The translations under genes and the position numbers were made by a program. From Roseateles sp049532965 (lineage in GTDB: Bacteria; Pseudomonadota; Gammaproteobacteria; Burkholderiales; Burkholderiaceae_C), in NCBI RefSeq assembly GCF_049532965.1, contig NZ_CP186694.1:3596001-3660000 (forward strand): 64,000 nucleotides of DNA, read 5' to 3'. Below are positions 27,864 through 36,085 of this stretch, one piece after another. Within the stretch, counting starts at the first letter, position 1; each line of letters opens with the position of its first letter. A model generated the notes under the pieces. That model worked only from the letters and a program-made list of their open reading frames with translations, was not told where the DNA came from and did not search any database.

Positions 27864-27895
27864 GCACGCAAGTTTTGTGCCGCCAGGATCCATTC

Positions 27896-28519
27896 ATGTC
27901 GCTTCGCCGCCCCCTGCTGTTGTCGAGCGCGCTCGCGCTGGCCCTTGCCGCGCCGTGGGCGATGGCCTCGAAGGACGACCGCTCGAAGCCGCTGAACCTG
28001 GTCTTCGACCGGGAAGGCGCGATCGACAAGGTGCGGCAGCGCTCCGAGTTCAACGGCAACGTCATCCTGACCAAGGGCACGATGGAGTTGCGCGCCGAGC
28101 GCATGGACGTGCAGGAAACCAGCGACGGCTACTACCAGGCCTATGCCAACGGCACCGCTGCCAAGCAGGTCCACTTCCGCCAGGACCGCGACACCCCGGG
28201 CGAGCGCATCGAGGGCCGCGCCGACCAGATCGAATACGACACCCGCACCGAGACCATCCGGCTGGTCGGCAATGCCGAGGCGCGGGTGATGCAGGGTGAC
28301 CAGCTCAAGCAGGCGCTGTCCGGCGCCACGCTGAACTACGACAACCGCACCGAGCGCCTGGTCGTCGAGACCGGCGCCAGCTCGCCGCATCCGAGCGGCC
28401 GCGGGCGTGTCGTGCTGATGCCGCGCAATGCCGCGAGCGAACCGCCGCCCGCCAGCAGCGCCCCGCTGCCCCTGCGCCCCAGCATCAACCTGACGCCTCG
28501 CCCGTCCCAGCAGCAATGA
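27896..28519 (+). CDS. lptA: Lipopolysaccharide transport periplasmic protein LptA
   Basis: Periplasmic bridge protein carrying LPS from the inner membrane to the LptDE translocon, 207 residues. Signal peptide about 1-24 (MSLRRPLLLSSALALALAAPWAMA). The OstA/LptA beta-jellyroll follows with alternating strands such as SEFNGNVILTKGTMELRAER and GERIEGRADQIEYDTRT. The C-terminal 40 residues are Pro/Ser-rich. The ATG at 27896 follows AGGA; an upstream in-frame codon would spoil the signal. The stop overlaps the lptB start by 4 bp. Confidence 0.93.
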   Translation: MSLRRPLLLSSALALALAAPWAMASKDDRSKPLNLVFDREGAIDKVRQRSEFNGNVILTKGTMELRAERMDVQETSDGYYQAYANGTAAKQVHFRQDRDTPGERIEGRADQIEYDTRTETIRLVGNAEARVMQGDQLKQALSGATLNYDNRTERLVVETGASSPHPSGRGRVVLMPRNAASEPPPASSAPLPLRPSINLTPRPSQQQ

Positions 28520-29283
28520 CGGTATCCCGCACGAACACCTCCCGGAGCCGGCTCCAGGCCTGGGGGCTGCAGAAGTCCTACGGCGTCCGGAAGGTGGTCA
28601 AGGACGTTCACCTCGACCTGCACAGCGGCGAGGTGATCGGCCTGCTCGGCCCCAACGGCGCCGGCAAGACGACCAGCTTCTACATGATCGTGGGCCTGGT
28701 GCGCGCCGATGCCGGGGAGATCCAGATCGACGGGCGGCCGGTGCAGAACCTGCCGATCCACCAGCGCTCGCGCATGGGGCTGAGCTACCTGCCGCAGGAG
28801 GCCTCGATCTTCCGCAAGCTCAACGTCGAGGAGAACATCCGCGCCGTGCTCGAGCTGCAGCTCGACGACCAGGGCAAGGCCTGGCCCTCGTCGCGCATCG
28901 ACGCGGAACTGGACAAGCTGCTCGACGAGCTGTCGATCGAGAAGCTGCGCGACACCCCCGCGCCGGCGCTGTCCGGCGGCGAGCGGCGGCGTGTCGAGAT
29001 TGCCCGGGCGCTGGCCACGCAGCCGCGCTTCATCCTGCTGGACGAGCCCTTCGCCGGCGTGGACCCGATCGCGGTGCTGGAGATCCAGCGGATCATCCGC
29101 TTCCTGAAGCAGCGCGGCATCGGCGTGCTGATCACCGACCACAACGTCCGCGAGACGCTGGGCATCTGCGACCGCGCGTACATCATCAGCGAGGGGGCGG
29201 TGCTCGCCGAAGGCACGCCCCAGCACATCGTCGAGCATCAGGACGTGCGCAGGGTCTACCTCGGCGAACACTTCAAGATGTAG
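28516..29283 (+). CDS. lptB: LPS export ABC transporter ATPase LptB
   Basis: Cytoplasmic ATPase powering LPS extraction by LptFG, 255 residues. Walker A GPNGAGKTTSF, signature SGGERRRVEIARAL, Walker B FILLDEPFAGVDP, and the switch histidine in LITDHNVRETL. The short LptB-like C-terminus ends YLGEHFKM, a family hallmark. It overlaps lptA by 4 bp and is followed by rpoN after 13 bp, the usual order in Proteobacteria. Confidence 0.96.
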   Translation: MTVSRTNTSRSRLQAWGLQKSYGVRKVVKDVHLDLHSGEVIGLLGPNGAGKTTSFYMIVGLVRADAGEIQIDGRPVQNLPIHQRSRMGLSYLPQEASIFRKLNVEENIRAVLELQLDDQGKAWPSSRIDAELDKLLDELSIEKLRDTPAPALSGGERRRVEIARALATQPRFILLDEPFAGVDPIAVLEIQRIIRFLKQRGIGVLITDHNVRETLGICDRAYIISEGAVLAEGTPQHIVEHQDVRRVYLGEHFKM

Positions 29284-29296
29284 GGCCGGAGCCGAC

Positions 29297-30820
29297 ATGA
29301 GGCCGACGCTACAGGTTCGCCTGTCCCAGCATCTCGCGCTGACGCCTCAGCTGCAGCAGTCCATCCGTCTGTTGCAGCTGTCGACGCTGGAGCTGCACCA
29401 GGAGGTGGAGCAGATGCTGGCCAGCAATCCGCTGCTGGAGACCGACGAGGAATTCGACGCACCGCTGCCGACGTCGACGCAGGAGCGGCTGACCGAGCGC
29501 GAGGAACGCGAGGAGCGCGTCGCGCAGGCCGAATCCGAGGTCCCGGGCGAGGCCCCGGCCGGCGAGGAGATACGGGCCGAGGAGTTCGGCACGCCCGAGC
29601 GCGACGACTGGGAGAACGGCACCGAGGGCGACGACTTCGACGGCATCCGCGAGACGCCGGGCACGGCGCCGTCCTCGTCCGGGGGCGACGACGACGAGCG
29701 GCCCGACACGGAAGCGCCGTCCGAATCGCTGCAGGACGTGCTGCGCGCGCAGCTCCCCGGCATGACGCTGAGCGAGCTGGACCGCGCGGCGCTGCTGGCG
29801 CTGATCGAGTCGCTGAACGACGACGGCTATCTCGAGGACCCGCTGGAGGACCTGGTCACGGCGATCCTTGGCGAGGACGCCGATCCGGAGCAACGCGAGG
29901 AGTTGCTGGACCGCTTCAAGGTCGCGCTCAGGTGGTTGCAGTCGATGGAGCCTGCCGGCGTTGGCGCGCGCGACCTGGGCGAGTGCCTGGAGCTGCAGCT
30001 GCGCGCCCTGCCCCGCTCGCCGGAACAGGCGCTGGCGATCGTGATCTGCCGGCGCCACCTGGAGCTGCTGGCCAAGCGGGACTGGCGGCGGCTGATGTCG
30101 CTGACCGGCGCGGACGACGAGTTGCTGCGTGACGCGCAGTCGCTGATCTCCGGCCTGGAACCCAAGCCCGGCCGACGCTATGCGCCGAGCGAGAACCGGC
30201 CGGTGGTGCCGGACGTGATCGTGCAGAAGGTGGGCCGCAACTTCCGCGTCTCGATCAATCCGGACGTGCTGCCCAAGCTGCGCATCAACGAGCTGTACGC
30301 GCAGGCGCTGCGGGCGACGCGCGGCGGCGTCAGCAACTCGCCGCTGGGGGGGCAGTTGCAGGAGGCGCGGTGGTTCATCAAGAACATCCAGCAGCGCTTC
30401 GACACGATCCAGCGCGTCAGCGAGGCGATCGTGGAGCGCCAGCGCGGCTTCTTCACGCATGGCGAGCTCGCGATGAAGCCGCTGGTGCTGCGCGAGATCG
30501 CCGATGAGCTGGGGTTGCATGAATCGACGATCTCGCGGGTGACGACGGCCAAGTACATGGCGACGCCATGGGGCACCTTCGAGCTGAAGTACTTCTTCGG
30601 CTCCAGCCTGTCGACCGAGGCGGGCGGCAACGCGTCGAGCACCGCGGTGCGGGCGCTGATCAAGCAGTTCATCGCGGCCGAGGATCCGGTCAGCCCGCTG
30701 TCCGACAGCCAGTTGTCGACGATGCTGGGCGAGCAGGGCATCACCGTTGCGCGCCGCACGGTCGCCAAGTACCGCGAGGCGCTCAAGCTCGCGCCGGCCA
30801 ACCTGCGCAAGGCGCGCTGA
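29297..30820 (+). CDS. rpoN: RNA polymerase sigma-54 factor
   Basis: Sigma-54 of 507 residues. Region I: the Gln/Leu-rich start (LSQHLALTPQLQQSIRLLQ, residues 7-25) contacting activator and core. Region II (about 50-150) is very acidic. Core-binding domain about 140-330, then the DNA-binding domain with its helix-turn-helix (DELGLHESTISRVTTAKYM) and the RpoN box ARRTVAKYRE near residues 485-494. It sits in the conserved lptA-lptB-rpoN order. In many relatives hpf and ptsN follow; here a methyltransferase gene follows instead, 26 bp on. Confidence 0.97.
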   Translation: MRPTLQVRLSQHLALTPQLQQSIRLLQLSTLELHQEVEQMLASNPLLETDEEFDAPLPTSTQERLTEREEREERVAQAESEVPGEAPAGEEIRAEEFGTPERDDWENGTEGDDFDGIRETPGTAPSSSGGDDDERPDTEAPSESLQDVLRAQLPGMTLSELDRAALLALIESLNDDGYLEDPLEDLVTAILGEDADPEQREELLDRFKVALRWLQSMEPAGVGARDLGECLELQLRALPRSPEQALAIVICRRHLELLAKRDWRRLMSLTGADDELLRDAQSLISGLEPKPGRRYAPSENRPVVPDVIVQKVGRNFRVSINPDVLPKLRINELYAQALRATRGGVSNSPLGGQLQEARWFIKNIQQRFDTIQRVSEAIVERQRGFFTHGELAMKPLVLREIADELGLHESTISRVTTAKYMATPWGTFELKYFFGSSLSTEAGGNASSTAVRALIKQFIAAEDPVSPLSDSQLSTMLGEQGITVARRTVAKYREALKLAPANLRKAR

Positions 30821-30846
30821 GCCATCCTTTCCATTTCAAGCTGTTC

Positions 30847-32124
30847 ATGTCCGACTCCGCCTATCACCTGTTCCTGCCCTGCGCCGCCGGCGTCGAAGAC
30901 TGGCTGGAGGAAGAGGTGCGCGACATCCTGACGCCGGCCGAATGCCTGGACGGTCCGAAGGCGTTCCGCGGCGGCGTGGGGCTGTACGGCACGCTCGCGG
31001 CGGTGATGCGGTTGAACCTGCACAGCCGGCTCGCGCAGCGCGTGCTGATCGAGGTCGCCCGCGAGGAATACCGGCATGAGGACGACATCTACGCGATCGC
31101 GCGGACGGTGGACTGGTCGCGCTGGATGACGCCGCGGCAAACACTGCGGGTGGACACGACCGCGCAGCGCTCGCCGCTGCGCAGCCTCAACTTCGCGACG
31201 CTGCGCGTCAAGGACGCGGTCTGCGACGCGCTGCGCGAGGACACCGGCGAACGACCCAGCGTCGACACGCGCTGGCCCGACCTGCCGCTGCAATTGCACC
31301 TGACCGAGGTGCTGGCGACGGTCTATGTCGACAGCTCGGGCGAGCCGCTGTTCAAGCGCGGCTGGCGCGAGGACAAGGGCGATGCGCCGCTGAAGGAAAC
31401 GCTGGCGGCCGCGATGCTGGCGGCCGCAGGCTGGAAGGGCACGCGGGAGGAAGGCGGCGCGCTGCACGATCCGTGCTGCGGCTCGGGGACGATCCCCGTC
31501 GAAGCGGCGACCATCGCATGCAACATCGCGCCGGGCATCCAGCGACGATTCGCGTTCGAGAAACTGCGCCCGTTCCACTCGCTGCTGCCGGCATGGCGAG
31601 CCATGAAGGACGAAGCCCGCGCCGCGGAGCATCCGCCGGAGGTGCCGATCTTCGCCAGCGATGTCTCCTTCCGGATGGTCGACTTCGCTCGCCGCAATGC
31701 GGAGCGCGCGGGCGTGGCGCAGTACATCCAGTTCAACGGCGGCGATGCGCTGGAGCGTCCGGCGCCCGCGCTGCCGGACGACGTGCCCGGCACCTTGATG
31801 CTGAATCCGCCGTATGGCGAGCGGATCGAGGTGCGCGGCAAGGCGGGCGCGCACCGGGCGGACGGCGGCGCACTGTCCGAAGCGCGCGATGCGGGCGACG
31901 ACTTCTTCCCCCGGCTGTCGGCGCACTGGAAGCGCGCGTACACGCAGCATGCGGCGGGATGGACGGCATGGCTGCTCTGCCCCGAGATGAAGCTGCCCAG
32001 CAAGATGCGGCTGAAGGAGTCGCGCCGCATTCCGATGTGGAATGGGCCGATCGAGTGCCGGCTGTTCAAGTTCGACCTGGTCGCCGGATCGGCCAGGCGT
32101 TCGAGCACGGACTCGGACGAATAA
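30847..32124 (+). CDS. THUMP-domain class I SAM-dependent RNA methyltransferase (RlmL/YcbY N-part type)
   Basis: Probable 23S rRNA guanine-N2 methyltransferase, 425 residues. The N-terminal ferredoxin-like plus THUMP region (about 1-170) binds RNA. The Rossmann domain has DPCCGSGTIPVEAA (SAM binding) and the catalytic LNPPYGERI motif. The length fits the single-domain form (as in YpsC/RlmL N-terminal half) rather than the double RlmKL enzyme. The start at 30847 has only a weak ribosome site. It is codirectional with rpoN and converges with rsmE. Confidence 0.88.
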   Translation: MSDSAYHLFLPCAAGVEDWLEEEVRDILTPAECLDGPKAFRGGVGLYGTLAAVMRLNLHSRLAQRVLIEVAREEYRHEDDIYAIARTVDWSRWMTPRQTLRVDTTAQRSPLRSLNFATLRVKDAVCDALREDTGERPSVDTRWPDLPLQLHLTEVLATVYVDSSGEPLFKRGWREDKGDAPLKETLAAAMLAAAGWKGTREEGGALHDPCCGSGTIPVEAATIACNIAPGIQRRFAFEKLRPFHSLLPAWRAMKDEARAAEHPPEVPIFASDVSFRMVDFARRNAERAGVAQYIQFNGGDALERPAPALPDDVPGTLMLNPPYGERIEVRGKAGAHRADGGALSEARDAGDDFFPRLSAHWKRAYTQHAAGWTAWLLCPEMKLPSKMRLKESRRIPMWNGPIECRLFKFDLVAGSARRSSTDSDE

Positions 32125-32151
32125 CCCGGACGAACGACCTCGCTCGCTGCC

Positions 32152-32168
32152 CCGCGTACCTTACGCGG
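32152..32168. terminator. Hairpin between convergent genes
   Basis: CCGCGTA-CCT-TACGCGG, a perfect 7 bp stem, lies in the 88 bp between the methyltransferase stop and the rsmE stop. No T-run; a possible bidirectional end. Confidence 0.3.
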
Positions 32169-32212
32169 CACGCGACGACGTGGCCGTCCTTACCGCATGG
32201 GAGGACGCGACA

Positions 32213-32956
32213 TCAGCCCTCACCAAGCGCCAGCCAGCCAAGCGCGGCCAGGGGCGCCGTATCGGCGCGCAGGATCCGCGGCCCCAGCTTCGCGGCACGG
32301 AATCCCCGCGATCGGGCCGATTGCTCCTCGGCCTCGCTGAGGCCGCCTTCCGGGCCGCTGAGTACCGTCACGCGTTGCCCATCGGTCGCTGCCGTCGCCA
32401 GCGCCGCCAGCGGCTGCGCGGCCACCGGGCTCAGGAGCCAGCGTTGCTCGTCCGCTTCCGCCGGCAACTCCGCCAACCACTGCGACAGCGTCTTCACCGC
32501 CGCGACCTGCAGCGGCTTCGCACGCCCGCATTGCTCGGCCGCCGCGATGGCGACGCCCTGCCAATGCGCGCGCTTCTTCTCCGCACGATCGCCGGTGAGC
32601 CGCAGCACCGATCGCTCGCTCATCAGCGGCTGGATCGCGACCGCGCCCAGCTCGCAAGCCTTCTCGACGATGCCATCCATCCGGTCGTTCGCCGGCATCA
32701 CGACGGCCAGCGTCACTGCCCGCCGCATCTCGCGATCCACCGGCTGGCGGGACGTCAACACGACGCGCACATCGCTGCGTCCCATCGCCGCGACGGCAGC
32801 GGTCCACTCGTCACCGCTGCCGTCGAACAAGGTGACCTCGTCGCCGGGCTGCAACCGCAACACCTGCACATGCCGGGCGGCACCCGGCGGCAGCACGAAC
32901 TCAGCGTCGAGCCCGACCGCGTCGAGCGGCTGCTCGACATACAACCTCGCCGCCAA
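32213..32956 (-). CDS. rsmE: 16S rRNA (uracil-1498-N3)-methyltransferase RsmE
   Basis: SPOUT-class methyltransferase modifying U1498 of 16S rRNA, 247 residues. The N-terminal PUA-like part (HVQVLRLQPGDEVTLFDG) is followed by the knotted SAM-binding end: VLSGPEGGLSEAEE and LGPRILRADTAPLAAL, both family signatures. The start is TTG at 32956: a TGA, which is the stop of the upstream FMN reductase gene, lies just before it in frame, so no earlier start is possible, and GGGGTGAGG precedes it. Translation is therefore probably coupled to the reductase gene. Confidence 0.94.
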   Translation of the reverse strand: MAARLYVEQPLDAVGLDAEFVLPPGAARHVQVLRLQPGDEVTLFDGSGDEWTAAVAAMGRSDVRVVLTSRQPVDREMRRAVTLAVVMPANDRMDGIVEKACELGAVAIQPLMSERSVLRLTGDRAEKKRAHWQGVAIAAAEQCGRAKPLQVAAVKTLSQWLAELPAEADEQRWLLSPVAAQPLAALATAATDGQRVTVLSGPEGGLSEAEEQSARSRGFRAAKLGPRILRADTAPLAALGWLALGEG

Positions 32957-32959
32957 CCC

Positions 32960-33517
32960 TCACCCCTTGAGCTTCTGCACCCAGCCGGCGAAGGCCGTCA
33001 TGACCTTGTGCAGGAAGGCTTCGGTCTCGGGCTTGGCAATGCCGCCATCCGCCCTGAACATCTCCCCCGCGCCGCCGAGGTACACCTCCGGCGACGGCAG
33101 CAACGGCGCGTTCAGGCAGGCCAGCACCTGGCGCAGGTGGTGGTGCGCGCCGAAGCCGCCCAGCGCGCCCGGCGACAAGGTCATCACCGCCGCCGGCTTT
33201 CCGTCGAACGCGTTCTGTCCATAGGGCCGCGATCCCACATCGAGCGCGTTCTTCAACACGCCGGGGATGGAACGGTTGTATTCCGGGCTCACGAACAGCA
33301 CCGCATCGGCCGCCTTGATCGCGTTGCGGAAGTCGACCCACGCCTGCGGCGGCTCGGTGGCCTGGTCCTCGTTGTAGAACGGCAGTTGGCCGATCTCGAC
33401 GATCTCCAGCTTCAGTTCAGCGGGCGCGAGCTTGGCCAGCGCGAGCGCCAGCTGACGGTTGTAGGACCCCTTGCGCAGGCTGCCGACCAGCACCGCGACG
33501 CGATAAGACGTGGACAT
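32960..33517 (-). CDS. NADPH-dependent FMN reductase (flavodoxin-fold oxidoreductase)
   Basis: Flavodoxin-like quinone or chromate reductase of 185 residues. FMN-phosphate loop GSLRKGSYNRQLA near residues 12-24 and the second signature SPEYNRSIPGVLKNALD with SRP follow. Members reduce quinones, azo dyes or chromate and limit oxidative stress. The ATG at 33517 has GGAG at the right distance. It ends 3 bp before the rsmE TTG start. Confidence 0.92.
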   Translation of the reverse strand: MSTSYRVAVLVGSLRKGSYNRQLALALAKLAPAELKLEIVEIGQLPFYNEDQATEPPQAWVDFRNAIKAADAVLFVSPEYNRSIPGVLKNALDVGSRPYGQNAFDGKPAAVMTLSPGALGGFGAHHHLRQVLACLNAPLLPSPEVYLGGAGEMFRADGGIAKPETEAFLHKVMTAFAGWVQKLKG

Positions 33518-33561
33518 GTGAGCGCTCCAAAGTGGAAGGACCGCCCCCATGGCGGTCCCGT

Positions 33562-34113
33562 TCAGTGGAAGCCCAGTGTCGCACGCAGTTCGTGAGCCGC
33601 CGCGTCGCCCTTGGTCGCGCGCACGCGGTCGATGATGTCGAGCGCCAGCGTCTGCAGCTGCTGCATGTCGGAGCATTGCTCGACTTCAAGCACCAGCTTG
33701 TAACCCTTGAGCAAGCCCTGCTGCTTCGCGAACCCGCTCAGCGCCGCGTACAGCTGCTGGAAATCGAGCGACGACGTCGACACGCCCGCCAGCCGCGACG
33801 GCGCCGGCCGGGATGCCGAAGCGCCGCTCATCCGCGATGCCGGGCCCGAGGCCGGCGCCACCGGCGTCGACGCCGGCGCACCCGCCATCGGCCGCGACAG
33901 CGGCGCGCCCGCCGTCACCTGCACCAGTTGGTGCTGCAACAGCAGTTCGAGATCGGCGCGCGCGGCGCCCTGCACCGCCGCCAGCCAGTCGCCGCCGGTC
34001 TTGCTGGCATCGATCACCAGCAGCAGATTGCGGGCCACACGCGCCTGCACCAGCGCGCGGGACTTGATCTCCGCCCTCCCGGCTTCGGTCTTTTCGTAAC
34101 GTTCTTCGAGCAC
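33562..34113 (-). CDS. Conserved hypothetical protein with Pro/Ala/Ser linker
   Basis: Not recognised. 183 residues from a GTG start at 34113 preceded by GGAGGAGG. Two folded parts flank a low-complexity linker: residues about 1-65 (ALVQARVARNLLLVIDASKTG) are helical and charged, about 66-110 are Pro/Ala/Ser-rich, and 111-183 (SLDFQQLYAALSGFAKQQ) are again helical. No signal peptide or membrane helix. It lies between the FMN reductase and acyl-CoA ligase genes on the same strand; no functional link is visible. Confidence 0.75.
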   Translation of the reverse strand: MLEERYEKTEAGRAEIKSRALVQARVARNLLLVIDASKTGGDWLAAVQGAARADLELLLQHQLVQVTAGAPLSRPMAGAPASTPVAPASGPASRMSGASASRPAPSRLAGVSTSSLDFQQLYAALSGFAKQQGLLKGYKLVLEVEQCSDMQQLQTLALDIIDRVRATKGDAAAHELRATLGFH

Positions 34114-34189
34114 GGACTTGCCTCCTCCAGAGGCGGCAAGCTTAGGGGGTTACGGGCGATTTGCGCCCACGTGCATTCCCGGGAAACTG

Positions 34190-35863
34190 CTACTTTTTGT
34201 CGCGCAATTCACGCCGCAGGACCTTGCCCACCGGCGTTTTCGGCAGCTCGGTGCGGAACTCGATGATCCGCGGCCGCTTGTAGCCGGTCAGGTTGGCCTC
34301 GCAGAACGACTTCACGTCCGCTTCGGTGAGCGCTGCGTTGCGACGCACGATCACGACCTTCACCGCCTCGCCGGCCTTCTCGTCCGGCACGCCGACCGCC
34401 GCGCACTCCAGCACGCCCGGCATCTGCGTCAGCACGTCCTCGATCTCGTTCGGATAGACGTTGAAGCCGCTCACCAGGATCATGTCCTTCTTGCGATCGA
34501 CGATGCGGAAGTAGCCGCGCTCGTCCACCGTGCCGATGTCGCCGGTGCGGAAGAAGCCATCGGCGGTCATGACCTTGGCGGTCTCGTCGGGCCGCTGCCA
34601 GTAACCCGCCATCACCTGCGGGCCGCGGATCGCGATCTCGCCGGTGCCGCCGACCGGCACTTCGTTGCCGTCGTCATCGAGCAGCGTGACCTCCGTGCCG
34701 GGCAGCGGCAGGCCGATCGAGCCGGTATAGGCGGTGCTGTCCGTCGGGTTGCAGCAGGCCACCGGCGAGGTCTCGGACAGGCCGTACCCCTCGACGATCG
34801 GGCAACCGGTCTTCTCGAGCCACAGCCGCGCCGTCGCCTGCTGGACGGCCATGCCGCCGCCCACCGAGATCACCAGCCCGCTCCAGTCCACCGTGTTGAA
34901 CTGCGCGTGGTTGGCCATCGCCATGAAGAGCGTATTGACCGCCGGGAAGCTGTGGATGCGGTGGTGGCTGAGTTCCTTGAACACCGCCGGCAGGTCCCGC
35001 GGATTGGGGATCAGCACGTTGCAGCCGCCCACGCGCATCGACAGCATCAGGTTGGTGGTGAATCCGAAGATGTGATACAGCGGCAGCGCACAGACGCTCA
35101 TCAGCTGCTCGCCGGCCGGAATCTTCTTCAGCGCGGGCTGGTACCAGGCCTCGCACTGCAGCGTGTTGGCCACCAGGTTGCGATGCAGCAGCACCGCGCC
35201 CTTGGACACGCCAGTCGTGCCGCCGGTGTACTGCAGCACCGCGATGTCGTTGGGGCCGACCACCGGTCGCTGGTAGGACTGGCCGCGGCCCTTCGCGAGC
35301 GCGTCGTTGAAGCGCACCGCCGAGGGCAGCTCGAATGCCGGCACCAGCTTCTTGACCTTGCGCACGACGTAGTTGACGACCATGCCCTTGGCGAAGCCCA
35401 GCATGTCGCCCATCGCCGCGAGCACGATGTGCTTCGTCGGCACATTGCCGAGCACCTGCTGCAGCGTCGCGGCGAAGTTCTCGATGATCACGATCGCCTT
35501 GGCGCCCGCGTCCTTGAGCTGGTGCTCGAGTTCGCGCGGCGTGTACAGCGGATTCACGTTGACGACGACGAAGCCGGCGCGCAGCACCGCCGCGACGGCG
35601 ACCGGGTACTGCGGCACGTTGGGCATCATGATCGCGACGCGATCGCCCTTCTCCAGGCCCAGGCCCTGCAGGTACGCCGCCAGCGCGCGGGACGCCTCGT
35701 CGATCTGCGCGAAGCTGACCGAGCGGCCCAGGATCTTGTAGGCGGCACGCTCCGGAAACTGCTTGAACGCCGTCTCCATCAGCTCGACCAGCGAGGGGTA
35801 GACATCCGCATCGATCGCGGCGGGCACTCCCGCCGGATAGTGCTTCAGCCAGTTCTTCTCCAT
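34190..35863 (-). CDS. fadD: Long-chain fatty acid--CoA ligase
   Basis: ANL-superfamily enzyme activating fatty acids to acyl-CoA for beta-oxidation, 557 residues as in E. coli FadD. ATP/AMP motif YTGGTTGVSKGAVLLH (about 215-230), FACS motif region DGFFRTGDIGTVDERGYFRI and VDRKKDMILVSGFNVYP, and the C-terminal catalytic lysine in PVGKVLRREL. The N-terminus MEKNWLKHYPAGVPAAID is the family start. It is monocistronic by spacing (76 bp to the next gene). Confidence 0.94.
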   Translation of the reverse strand: MEKNWLKHYPAGVPAAIDADVYPSLVELMETAFKQFPERAAYKILGRSVSFAQIDEASRALAAYLQGLGLEKGDRVAIMMPNVPQYPVAVAAVLRAGFVVVNVNPLYTPRELEHQLKDAGAKAIVIIENFAATLQQVLGNVPTKHIVLAAMGDMLGFAKGMVVNYVVRKVKKLVPAFELPSAVRFNDALAKGRGQSYQRPVVGPNDIAVLQYTGGTTGVSKGAVLLHRNLVANTLQCEAWYQPALKKIPAGEQLMSVCALPLYHIFGFTTNLMLSMRVGGCNVLIPNPRDLPAVFKELSHHRIHSFPAVNTLFMAMANHAQFNTVDWSGLVISVGGGMAVQQATARLWLEKTGCPIVEGYGLSETSPVACCNPTDSTAYTGSIGLPLPGTEVTLLDDDGNEVPVGGTGEIAIRGPQVMAGYWQRPDETAKVMTADGFFRTGDIGTVDERGYFRIVDRKKDMILVSGFNVYPNEIEDVLTQMPGVLECAAVGVPDEKAGEAVKVVIVRRNAALTEADVKSFCEANLTGYKRPRIIEFRTELPKTPVGKVLRRELRDKK

Positions 35864-36085
35864 TGTTCTGTCTCCAAGGTACGGCGCGGATTCTCGCCGA
35901 TCACCCCGCGCGCCCCATCAGGGGATTCGATAGAGCGCACAAAGTGGAGAGATGACTCCAGAACGCATCGGGAATCGGAGGAAAGCGCCCAATGGCCCCG
36001 AGGTCTGCGGGGACATCGCGCTGCGCCGGTCTTCCGGCCCTCCGCCCCGGATGCGCCGGACCGGCGGGCATCGTAGTGGCCTGCT

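Noticed and set aside
27861..27880. TGGCAC-like sequence considered as a sigma-54 promoter before lptA
   Set aside because: The -24 GG is present but the -12 GC is not at the right distance (TTTTG in place of TTGC).
24923..28516. 1197-codon open frame on the - strand over permease, ATPase and lptA genes
   Set aside because: It spans several clear + strand genes and their gaps, with a His/Gln/Arg-biased sequence and no motif. It is a composition artefact.
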